Assembly: GCF_963583255.1 (NCBI RefSeq)
Contig: NC_084805.1
Location: 4,605,060-4,669,059 of the forward strand
Length of the DNA: 64,000 nucleotides
Origin: Pyrus communis
Taxonomy: Eukaryota > Streptophyta > Magnoliopsida > Rosales > Rosaceae
Direction: 5' to 3'
The notes beneath the pieces were generated by a model. The model saw nothing but the letters and a program-made list of their open reading frames with translations, was not told the origin of the DNA and did not search any database. Below, piece by piece: positions 1-9,261 of the stretch (position 1 is its first letter; each line of letters opens with the position of its first letter). A program made the position numbers and the translations under genes.

Positions 1-228
1 AAAATCTTGGACGCTCGATGAAATAGTGTTTCATCATTCGGTCATGACACTCTTCTCTATCACGCTGCACAAATGAACGCCACGTGACAGAACCACAATA
101 GCTAGATTTGGCATGGTGCTCATATTGCATAAGCAAGTTTGCAAGTTCATTTATGCATCCTCAATGTCAAGGTTTGCTTGGTATTGTGTCGTCTGTATTG
201 CCATGTTACACCTTCTTCTATCACTCAT
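1..228 (-). pseudogene. PIF/Harbinger-type transposase, N-terminal fragment (runs off window)
   Basis: Reading the minus strand from an ATG at 228 gives MSDRRRCNMAIQTTQYQ and then a stop. A one-base shift near 150-160 reopens the frame into INELANLLMQYEHHA and, further on, RDREECHDRMMKHYF ending in ERPRF at the window edge. The RDRE...DYF/HYF...RPRF pattern is typical of the start of plant Harbinger nucleases (Pfam 'plant transposon protein'), where it precedes FRRRFRM. The frameshift marks it as broken. The catalytic DDE part would lie left of this window. Confidence 0.6.
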
Positions 229-660
229 TGATGAGAAATTGAGGATTTTTAGGAAACAAAAACACTTTGAAAGTTGAAAGATTGGTGAATATAGAGGATG
301 ATTGAAGGTTGAAAGATTGTGTGGTCAACTTATATTGAACCTGTGTTTATATAGAGAATGATTGATGAAAGTTGAAAGTTTGGTGAAAGTTAAAGGCTTG
401 CTTTATGGAAAGATTTAGTGATTTTTCAATATTTATCAGAATTTAAATATTTTTAGATAAAAATGTTCATAAAATTAATCACAATAGTCTACGTAAATTT
501 TTTTAAAAAAAATTAGCCTAAGTTCATTCTTTAATAATCCCCGGCTAAAATTTTAAGCCAGAATGATTGGAGCAAAAAAACTGTTTCTGGGCTAAAAACT
601 AAATTTTCCTGGCTAAAAAATTTAGTTTTTAGCCCAAGGGTTGGAGATGGTCTAAGGATT
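229..660. other. 5' flank and subterminal part of the Harbinger element
   Basis: AT-rich stretch with GAAAGTTGAAAG-like repeats at 268-395. At 540-655 it has several inverted GGCTAAAA/TTTTAGCC modules ending in GGGTTGGAGATGGTCT. Such a terminus is what I expect at the outer end of a plant Harbinger element. About 22 bases ending AGCCCAAGGG recur in KEA3 intron 4 (near 12379). No coding potential was seen apart from the adjacent transposase fragment. Confidence 0.4.
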
Positions 661-1799
661 AGGTAGAAGTCTTATATTTTTTTTTAAAACAAAAAATAAT
701 CAAATTTTAAAATAAAGTAGTTGAGCATTTGATAAAATATATATTTTTTAAATATTGTGAGAAAGATTTTCAAAAACACTTGTCGAACCAAAGGCGTATC
801 TAAGTGAGGCCTGGGCGAGGGCTTAGGCCCTTTTTTTAATTCTAATTAAATTTATGATTAAGTACCTAAAACTTCCAACCTTTTAGTGTCATTTCAAAAT
901 ATTGTCAACCTTTTTAAACATTTCAAATAAGTAATCAACCTATAAAATGTCATATCCGTTAAGCCCCAATTAAATTTTTGTTAAATTAACTAGGGCTCAC
1001 TTTGTCTCCAAAATCAATATAAGGTCATGGAAGCATAGCCTCCACCAACTTACTATCAACACCACCCCCACCATACTATCACCTCCAAACTCAACGCACA
1101 ATCACCAACTCCACCCTACAACTCAAGCCACCAACATCAAGAAGAAGGTCACAGAGGTTATTGAAATGGTATGGACTGCCTTGATGCGGCCATCACCATC
1201 TTCATCTCTCGTAAAGAAGAACTGAAAGCTTTATGAGCCAAGAATCGGCGAATGAAGAAATCATGAGTAGAAACAAGCTCTTCGATTCAATTCAATACTC
1301 ATTTGACCGTTGGATTCCATATTATATAATTTGTTTTCAAAATTCAGATTAGAAGGCAACTAATATTACTACTAACCATGATATACCCAATTGGTGGGTT
1401 TTGAATATAAAGGTTGGTATGAGAATGAGGTTTTAGTGGTTGTAGGAAGTGGCGGAGGCTTGATAATTTGGCACGACTGTAGTCGATGCTTCGAATCATT
1501 TTTTCGTCCTTTATGAAAAAAATGCGTTGGAGATGTGCCAAGAAGGGACCTTTGGCAACATCTGCAAAATCTAACACTTATTACGAGTCTTGCAAGGCTC
1601 TGTTATTTGTTGAGGATTCCAAAAATGCCCCAAGCGACTACAATGCCAAAAAAGGTTCTAGAACCTAAACAACTGGGGACAATCATCATTTGGTTCACGG
1701 AGAAGTTAGTCTTTTTAAGTGAAGCAATAAAAGTTCCAGATCTTATAGTAAGGAATTCTAACCCCAATACACCTCGAGTATGAGGTGAATCTACTTGCA
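661..1799. other. Non-coding, no recognised gene
   Basis: AT-rich DNA with short spurious reading frames only. The part from about 1480 may be a badly decayed upstream end of the gypsy remnant that follows, but I could not support a gag domain there. Confidence 0.4.
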
Positions 1800-2700
1800 G
1801 TTCTCGTTTTCAAACTTAAAGTGGTTACAGCAGTTTTGTGCCCATTATGTCACAGATGTAACACTCGTCACTACGACGAGCGTTAGCAAGGGAACAAAAG
1901 ATGTTATACATGTGGCCAGATTAGACATAAGGCCAACCAGTTTCCTCGAAATCAGCATACCCAACTCCCAAGATCAGTTCCCCAGCGACATAATCTACAC
2001 ATGGGACCTGGCTCATACCAGCAACTAGGATACAAAGATGCCTTCCATTATCAAGGCAATACAAACATAGTATCAAATAGGTGTTTACCAGTACCCGATT
2101 GACGTGCCACCGTACTAAGAAGGTTATCCAACCATTCCAGGGTGGTAATGCATAGTGGTATGGTGGTGTTAATATCAAAATCATGTTATAGCGTTCAACT
2201 GTGGCGACATGGTAGGCAAGAAATTCAAACAAACTAGGGACAAGGCAATCAGGGTCTAGCCAATCAAAATCAAGGGATCAGGGATGCCATGTAGACGGTC
2301 AGCAGACCCATGGCCATGTCAACAAAATCACTATGTATGACGCACAAAATAACCCTGGCTTGAATGTTCTACGCTATTTTGCTAAGGTCTTAACTGATTC
2401 AGGTGTCAAGCACTTGGTTATACCTCACTCGTTTTCTTAAAAGACTCAACCATACTCTACTCTTTTTGGGTATGATTTGGAATCTTAATGCCTAGATGTG
2501 AACTTTGTTATGTACAAGAGGAGTACCAAGGATGTCTCGTCCATGTCGAGGAAGAAGTGATGCTAGCTAATCTTATTCCTTTGGACATCGTGGATTTTGA
2601 TGTTATCTTGGGTACGGATTAGCTGCGTCACATTAGGCTTGCCAAGTCTCTAGAAAGTAACTACTTTCTGATGACAATTCACCAATTATTGGTGATTCTG
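1800..2700 (+). pseudogene. Decayed Ty3/gypsy gag zinc knuckle and protease remnant
   Basis: Plus-strand translation around 1880-1935 gives CYTCGQIRHKANQF, a CCHC zinc knuckle whose last Cys has become Phe, with an in-frame stop just before it. At about 2395-2640 come an aspartic-protease-like stretch (DSGVKHLVIPHSF, expected DSGA/T) and LIPLDIVDFDVILGTD. The latter matches the (D/E)xDVILGMDWL motif that follows retropepsin in plant chromoviral gypsy elements. Multiple stops show it is dead. No reverse transcriptase is seen after it. Confidence 0.65.
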
Positions 2701-2739
2701 ACATCGACCTAGTAAATGTTGGAAATTAATTTCCTATAT

Positions 2740-2853
2740 TTATATAAATATCCATCCTGCCTAGGGTGAGAATATTCTTACCCTGGTTCAAGTTCAATCC
2801 CCGTCCATCCTCTAATAGATAACCTACTAACACTATAGTTTGTAAAAAAAGAA
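2740..2853 (+). repeat. Possible SINE-like fragment
   Basis: Contains GGTTCAAGTTCAATCC, resembling a pol III B box, and ends in a short A run near 2847. No target duplication was found. This is a weak call. Confidence 0.25.
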
Positions 2854-3006
2854 ACATTTAATCAATGAACCAAAGAAATGCTTGAATATAAGTTCACTTT
2901 CTTTTGTAATTTAGGTAACCTCCTCTGCATTCAGACAAATTATGTTACTCCACTAAGTTTGCCTAACAATTTACTTTCTCTACATTTGGACAAATTATGT
3001 TACTCC

Positions 3007-3829
3007 TAGGGGTGGGCAAACGGGTCATGGACCAGCGGGTCGAGGCGGATCCATGCGGTTCGGGGTAGGTCCAAAAATTATAAATACAAAATGGGGCGAG
3101 GTGGGTCCATGTAAATAATGGGGTGGAATGGTTCTAGAAATTGGAGAAAACATGCCCTTGGCTTGGACTATTGATTTTCTATCTTGATTAAATCTCCATT
3201 ATTTATCACTCTGTCTCTCTCTTATTCGTGTTCATCCATCCGTTCACCATCGTTCATCTCTTCGCGGTCGTCATGACTTCGTGTTCTTTGATCTGTTCAC
3301 TGTCCACAGTCCCTGCCTCACATAACTCGAAACTCAAGGTCCTTTTCGCAACTCAAGGGTTGCAGTTCAAACGCAAATCGAATACCCTGGAAAACCCCAA
3401 CTCAAAGCTTCCAAAACCTCAACCCAGCCAAGAATCCTTATGTGCCCGCCCTAATGCCCGCCGTTTCCCTTTTCCAAGCCGCTAGTGAGTATCTTTCCGA
3501 TTTCGTTTCATTCGATTTCCAATTTAAACTATAAATCCTCAAATTTTCATTATGGGCCAAATTTAGGGGCTAGGGTTCTTCTTTGTTTCTATGAACGACT
3601 CTTCTTCGAGCATACTCTGATTAAAACGACGACGAATCAAACGAGCCAGAGAAGCAGAGTTGTTGGAGATTAAGGACCCGAGGACCCGTAAGAACTGACT
3701 CGTTTGAAAAGGGTTGGGTTAGGTCCGGTTTCATTTTCTAAAATAGTAAAACCCACCCCGTTTCATTTATAAACGGGTCAGGTCCAATCCCTTTAATTTT
3801 CGGCCCGGCCTAGCCCTTGCCCACCCTTA
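3007..3829. mobile_element. Non-autonomous hAT-like DNA transposon, complete, with 8-bp TSD
   Basis: The element starts TAGGGGTGGGCAA and ends TTGCCCACCCTTA, which are 13-bp terminal inverted repeats with one mismatch. GTTACTCC occurs immediately outside both ends (2999-3006 and 3830-3837), a perfect 8-bp target duplication as hAT elements make. Subterminal regions are rich in GGGTC/GACCC motifs. The interior (about 3200-3490) is C-rich and unlike the AT-rich flanks, so it may be captured host sequence. No transposase is present. Confidence 0.85.
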
Positions 3830-3910
3830 GTTACTCCACTAAGTTTTGCCTAACAATTTGTTTACTTCCTATTTTCATGACTGACACCACGTGACATAAA
3901 CTCAATAGTT

Positions 3911-4085
3911 GTTTTTTTTTTTTTGAACAAACGGTTTCATTTACGCTAAGAGGGAGGAGGTGAGCTTAGCTTCATAATGAGCTACCAATAATGTGATTCA
4001 ACTTTGCCTTTAGCGATAATCGAACCTAAGATCTCTCACCTACATGTGAATAGAAATACTACTAGACCGTAGTACTAAGTGACAT
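3911..4085 (-). repeat. tRNA-derived SINE, reverse orientation
   Basis: The poly-T at 3911-3924 is the tail of a minus-strand element. Read on the minus strand, the head contains AGGTTCGATTATC, a pol III B box, downstream of an A-box-like stretch. A clearly related copy lies at 21243-21415 and a head-only copy at 20737-20800. Confidence 0.6.
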
Positions 4086-4099
4086 AAGTAGTTGTACTT

Positions 4100-4360
4100 A
4101 TATATATATTAAATTATATTTTGTAAATTACATGATATAATAATTGATGGTTGAATTCTTGTTTAAATTATTAAAGAAAGTGCAAGTGGCTCTTTACCAC
4201 AGTAGTGAAAATGTGTTATGTCCTTGCATGACGGTGGGTTCGAACCTCGTCAGTGGTTAATCTAACATTTAACTTACTAACGTTATCATTTCATTCAAAA
4301 AAAAAAAATCATTAAAGAAGGTATCCAATCATCTACAAAATATAGTTTAAAAACATAATC
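4100..4360. repeat. MITE interrupted by a SINE
   Basis: The left part (ATATTTTGTAAATTACATGA, then AATTGATGGTTGAA) and the right part (ATCTACAAAATATAG, inverted) look like the two arms of the foldback family seen at 56700-56818. They are separated by the SINE at 4179-4310. Confidence 0.4.
4179..4310 (+). mobile_element. SINE with poly-A tail and 9-bp TSD
   Basis: Has an A-box-like GTGGCTCTTTACC, a B box GGTTCGAACCTC near 4239, and an A-rich tail at 4297-4308. ATTAAAGAA flanks it at 4170-4178 and 4311-4319, a target-site duplication consistent with LINE-driven retrotransposition. It is a different subfamily from the copy at 3911-4085. Confidence 0.65.
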
Positions 4361-4527
4361 GTCCTAATATTTTTCATTCATAAAACATAAAGATTTTGTT
4401 TGGTCAGAAATTAAATAGAAAAATTGAAAATATGAAATTGCTTCAACAAAAATGAAAAATAATAAAAGATGGCTCCCAAAATGGCAGGGTGCATATTCTA
4501 TTGCAGTTGAACGAGTCCTATCTTGAA

Positions 4528-6721
4528 ATGGGCTTGCACATTCTGAGGTCATCTCCCCTTTCTTCCTCCAAGACCATAATCTTCAACCCCACCACCATCA
4601 CCACACCCACTCTCTCCAACCTCCTCCGCCCTCCAAGCCCTAAACCCGCTTCTCTCTTCCGAACCCATTTCACAACTTTACCTCCAAAACCCATCGCAAG
4701 CGTTATACCGGCTGCTGGGTTTGCTGGGTCTTTGCACCGCAGCAAGCGGAGCTTTCGTGGCGGGGTAGTTGTAGCCATGGCTGCACCTGGGTCGGCTCAG
4801 AAGTCTGAGGAGGAGTGGCGGACCGTGCTCTCTCCCGAGCAGTTTCGGATTCTGAGGCAGAAAGGCACAGAGTAAGGCATTTTTGCAATTGTTAGTTTAG
4901 TTGCTTGATTATTTTGATTTAGACTTGCAGTTTTGTTGCATTAATGTATAAATTAGAGAAAGAATTAGCTGTTTTGAAGCATGTTTTGATTTATTTTGTT
5001 TATTTAGTTGATTTATTTTTGTGGATGTGTGGGCATCCGAGGAATAATAAGATTAGAAATGAGGATATCTGAGATAAAGGAGGAGTAGCTGAAATTGAAG
5101 GAAACATGAGAGAAAATTGGTTACGGTGGTTTGAATATGTGAAACGAAGGCCTATTGACACTCCGGTTAGAAGATGCAATTACGGACAGAGGTTCAGGGC
5201 CGAAGGGATAGAGAAATACCGAGGAAGACTTTGGAAGAGACTCTTAAAAAAGACTTAGAGTACTTGGATCTAACGGAAGAAGCGACAGACGACCGAGCGC
5301 AATGACGTTTTAGGATTCATATAGCCGACCCCACTTAGTGGGAAAAGGCTTTGTTGTTGTTGTATTTAGTTGATTTATTTTTGTCTAGTATAGCAGAGAT
5401 AGCTGTTTTTCACTAAATGAGGGAGTTTCCGTTTTTTGTCTAAATATAAGTGGCAAAACAAGCGTCATTAGGGTTGTTTTTACTCTGTCATCTAAAGTAT
5501 TCTGCTTATAAACATTGGCATGTTGATTGCCATGACTGCCACTTGCTCGAGGAAAGTGATGTTAAAATGTTAATATGATATGAGAGATATGATACGAGTA
5601 GTATCCAAAAACCAAATAGTTCAGATTCTGTACTGAAATTGGCAGACTTACATGGATTGTCCCGAACAGAGAAAAAAAAAGAGGTCCATGTTCATAATGT
5701 GTGACTATGAGACTAAACTTGAATGTCATCCTAATCCTATAGATGTTTCTCTCTTTGGGACCGACTACTATAGAAGGAAGACCTGAAACATTAAGCATTA
5801 TACAAGTGGAGTTGAAATAGGGGATGCTGCTTTACATTGCAACGGTTACATCTTACACTTTTAGAGAGATTTCAAGTATTAATCTGTGAGCAAATAGACA
5901 TTTGGTAAAACAGGAAATGTGATATGTAGTCTCTTACACGTAGAAAGTGTCGTTAGTATCTGTTATTTGTATTTCATTTCTTTGCTAATTTCTAGAGGAC
6001 CCTTAGATTCATTCTAATTACTGAAACTCTGTGCGAGGAACTTGCGGGACTTATTTATTTCTCCTACTTCCAGTTAAAACAAAAAATGAAATGCATGATA
6101 GGCTTCAATCGAAATTGCTGTTGCAAGATCTTCAGAAATAAAATGGATTGCTGCATTGAACATCTAAATTAATCTATCTTCGAACTTTCATTACAAAAGT
6201 GTAATGTAACATTATAACATGCTTAATACTTTACGATGATTTGTAAATACAAGAATGAAGGCTAACTTGTGCTCTGGAAATTATTTGGTGCTATAAAGGT
6301 ATCCGGGCACAGGAGAATATGACAAGTTCTTTGAGGAGGGAATCTATAACTGTGCAGGATGCGGGACTCCTCTCTACAGATCCACAACCAAATTTAATTC
6401 TGGTTGTGGCTGGCCAGCTTTTTACGAGGGTCTTCCTGGGGCCATAAATTTTAACGTGAGTAATCTTCCTTGTGGTAGTCCTTGTTTTTTGGTTTTTTCA
6501 TCTTAATTTAATTGGAGCTATCAGTTTTATTATTAATGAAAATCTTATGCTTTCAGCCAGACCCAGATGGAATGAGGACTGAAATTACATGTGCGGCTTG
6601 TGGTGGACACCTGGGTCATGTATTCAAAGGAGAAGGTTTTCGAACACCCACAGATGAACGCCATTGCGTTAATAGTATTTCACTCAAATTTGCCCCTCCC
6701 ACTTCTAATCCATCTCAGTGA
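4528..6721 (+). CDS. MSRB2: Peptide-methionine (R)-S-oxide reductase, plastid, 2-Cys MSRB2 type
   Basis: Three exons: 4528-4871, 6299-6455 and 6557-6721, all with GT-AG introns and consistent phase (221 aa). The enzyme reduces methionine-R-sulfoxide in oxidised proteins. The first about 85 residues are Ser/Pro/Thr/Arg-rich with few acidic residues, a typical chloroplast transit peptide. The core shows two Zn-binding CxxC motifs (CAGCGTPLY and [12 protein letters not shown]), SGCGWPAF with the Cys that resolves the disulfide in 2-Cys enzymes (Thr in MSRB1-type), and the catalytic Cys in [11 protein letters not shown]. An ATG at 4528 was chosen because the frame before it lacks a better start and the peptide reads as a transit sequence. 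Intron 1 (1.4 kb) carries an RTE retroelement tail. I am confident of the family, less so of the paralogue number. Confidence 0.95.
5023..5362 (+). mobile_element. 5'-truncated RTE-type LINE inserted in MSRB2 intron 1
   Basis: The element encodes the C-terminal tail of an RTE polyprotein ([20 protein letters not shown], then [20 protein letters not shown]), followed by a 3' end with CCGACCCCACTTAGTGGG and (TTG)n. A perfect 22-bp target duplication lies at 5001-5022 and 5363-5384. It is sense to the host gene and wholly intronic. The 3' end matches the copies at 10439-10553 and 37978-39461. Confidence 0.85.
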
Positions 6722-7650
6722 AGCGTTTGATCCTCCCAGTTCTAATTCATCTCAGTGAATCCCCTTGCATATTACATTTCAATATCGTAAGTTACTGTCA
6801 ATAAAGTGGTTGTCATGTGAAGAATAAAGATTGATGGTAAAACCTTTTGTGCTAATGCTATCGTTCTTCTTTTTGTATGCTTCAACTAACGCATAATTTC
6901 GCCAAATGGGTTTTCTTTTGCTCCCATTCCTCCAGCCATCCCAGATTATGTTCTGTCTGAGTTCTGATGTATGGTCACCTTGGTTTAACGGAAGATTTGT
7001 GTAAAAGGATAACACGGTTTTGTTCGTTTGTCGTAGGGAAACCCTTATATGATGTCTGTTGAGTAAAAAGAAAATCTTGCGTCCGTCCTCATTGTAAAGA
7101 CTTCAGCTGCTGGTGAGGTTTATTACTGTGAGAGGGTTGCAGTAATATGCATCCATTCTGTGTGTGAATTTCTTTACAATAGTACGGTTTAATGGTTACG
7201 TGCGGTAGAGCTTGAAAGGATTTTGTAGAAAGACAACCTTCGGAATCAGGGTACACAATAATGCAATTTGAACTGATAAGACATTAGCCCGTTAAGGTTT
7301 GATTACAACTAAGGCATGGATTAAGGACAGCACAGCAGAGCGAGCTTCTATATTTTACCTTGAATGCTGACAGTTTCCTCAAGTTTCTAATTTGTTGCTG
7401 CATAACTGAGGATGATGCCTTCTTTTTCATATGCGGTTTCAAGTAGGTTTCCAAGATGAGAAACCTAGAAAAACTTGGAATTGCGCTACTAGAATTCAAG
7501 AGAATTGTTATTAGCCCTCTGAAAAAGTTTATGCACTCTAACCTCATTCGTCCTAGCACCTGATAATGAAGTGTGATGGTTGCTTAAAAAATGGAGAGGC
7601 TTTAAGCACATCCCATGGAAGCGGAAACGCCGTAAATCTTGAGGTGCTCT
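6722..7650. other. MSRB2 3' flank and intergenic DNA
   Basis: The first few hundred bases are probably 3' UTR. After that I see only short unsupported reading frames and no repeat I can name. Confidence 0.4.
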
Positions 7651-7737
7651 GTGTTTCCAGTGGCGGATGGGTGAGTAACGCGTAAGAACTTGTCCGTGGG
7701 AGGGGAACAACAGCTGGAAACGGCTGCTAATACCCCG
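7651..7737 (+). pseudogene. Plastid 16S rRNA fragment in the nucleus (NUPT)
   Basis: About 87 bases running from GTGTTTCCAGTGGCGGATGG through GTGAGTAACGCGTAAGAAC, GAGGGGAACAACAGCTGG and CGGCTGCTAATACCCCG match, in order, the V1-V2 part of plastid/cyanobacterial 16S rRNA as I know it. A handful of differences occur, such as GATGGG for GACGGG. Flanks on both sides are not rRNA-like. It cannot be a functional gene at this length. Confidence 0.75.
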
Positions 7738-7999
7738 GGGACTGGCAAGAGAGATGGTTTGTAATCATCCCCTCCCACAGGACTATTCAGATGAAAGCTT
7801 TGGAGGAAGCATGGTGTTAAATGAGGTTAGAAGCGGGTTTTTATTTTCCTCGTATTCATTCAGTCACCGCCCACTTTACGACATTACCTTGAGGTAATGT
7901 TCACTTACCATGAATGAAAATAGGAATGGTTACCATCAATTTTAGGTACAAGTAACTTGAAAAATGAAGGTATCCCATTAACATATGAGGTTGTTATCC

Positions 8000-8226
8000 A
8001 TGACCGTTTGAAAGTGATTTTAAAATAACTGAAAGCGCTTTTGATGAAATTTTTTTGAAATTAGTCCCAAGTAAAAATCTAAGTGAATTCTAGAAAAACA
8101 CTTTAAATGTTTCATGCAAGAAGCACATATGTAGTTCTTCTTCCGAAAAACACTTAAAGTGATTTTGGCACTCAAAATCAATGTTATCAAAAGCGTTTTC
8201 GGTCATTTCAAATCCAAACGAGCCCC
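8000..8226. repeat. Foldback MITE
   Basis: The left arm (GACCGTTTGAAAGTG, later GAAAGCGCTTTTGAT) is mirrored by the right arm (ATCAAAAGCGTTTTCGGTCA, later CCAAACGAGCCCC). CACTTTAA/TTAAAGTG modules occur inside. No target duplication was resolved. Confidence 0.5.
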
Positions 8227-9261
8227 AATCATTCACATCCTCGCCCGTTCTAATCCCTTGTACCTTCATATTTTCATACCTATGCTAGCTGGTGGTAAAA
8301 GCTAAAGCCAATTTCACCAAGAAAAAGGGAACTTGCACAAGCATTGGTGGTGATTCTTTTCTTTATTCTCTTATCTGCTAAAAATTCTTGTCAGATAATT
8401 ACAAGTGGCAAGGTCTTTGCAGCCTTGGAAATCGCCAGGTTGACAGTATTAAGGAAAAATCAGATTGGCTTTTGTCATTTAGTTGACGTGACTTGAAACC
8501 CATTTCTCGTTGCTCCAACGCCTGCCTCACACCCTGCCCTTCCTCCACAAACTGTCAACACACACAGTCGCATGCAATCCAAGCTTATTGGATTAAATCT
8601 CTCTCTCTCGTTTCAAACACATTGGCAGGCAGGAGGCCTCAAACGTGTGCACTTTTCGTCCTCAGCTTTTGCTTCTCCCTCTCTCTCTCCCATCTTTTAC
8701 TAAGAAGGTTCAAATGATTTGGCTCTCTGCGTTTTCCTCAAATCTTTGCATGACTAAATTGTGGGTTTTGTAAGAAAAGCAACATAAGTCGTGGGTTTTT
8801 CTTTTCTTCAATGTGGGTTTTCTTGTGTCATCAGCCTCAGCACTACGTTGGAGTCACTCACTTATTTTGAAAGCTCTAAGGTAAATATGCTTCTACTTGT
8901 TATCCTTCTTCTGTATATTTCATGCGTACCAAATGATGAACTGAAAAGATGTTGTCTTTCTTTTGTACCTGGTGACCATCACCATCAGTAGGGAACAAAA
9001 ATTCAAACTTTTATTTATGTGCTCAACATTTTGCCAATTTTTCCTTATATTATGTCAAGTTTTCAATCCACAACAGGAAACCAGAACATGCAATCAGCCA
9101 AACTTTCGGAATTTTGTTTAAAATCGAAAGCCATTAAGTTTTCCATTCTTCTTTGTTCCTGCATTTTGATAGTGGAGTACAATTGTTTAAGTTAATCTAG
9201 CCTATATCTTGTCTTCTCTTCCTTGCAGGGATACAACACTGTCAAACAAAAGAGCCCGTTT
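8227..9261 (+). other. Upstream region and probable 5' non-coding exon of KEA3
   Basis: A CT-rich stretch at 8600-8700 looks like a promoter/leader. A donor-like CTAAG|GTAAAT at 8880/8881 pairs with the TTGCAG|GGATAC acceptor at 9228/9229, suggesting a 5' UTR intron. The frames running into 9229 have no upstream ATG before a stop. Translation therefore probably starts at the ATG at 9262. Confidence 0.5.

Noticed and set aside
4185..4260. Possible tRNA gene (GGTTCGAACCTC)
   Set aside because: No cloverleaf could be formed around it; B box plus A tail and target duplication identify a SINE.
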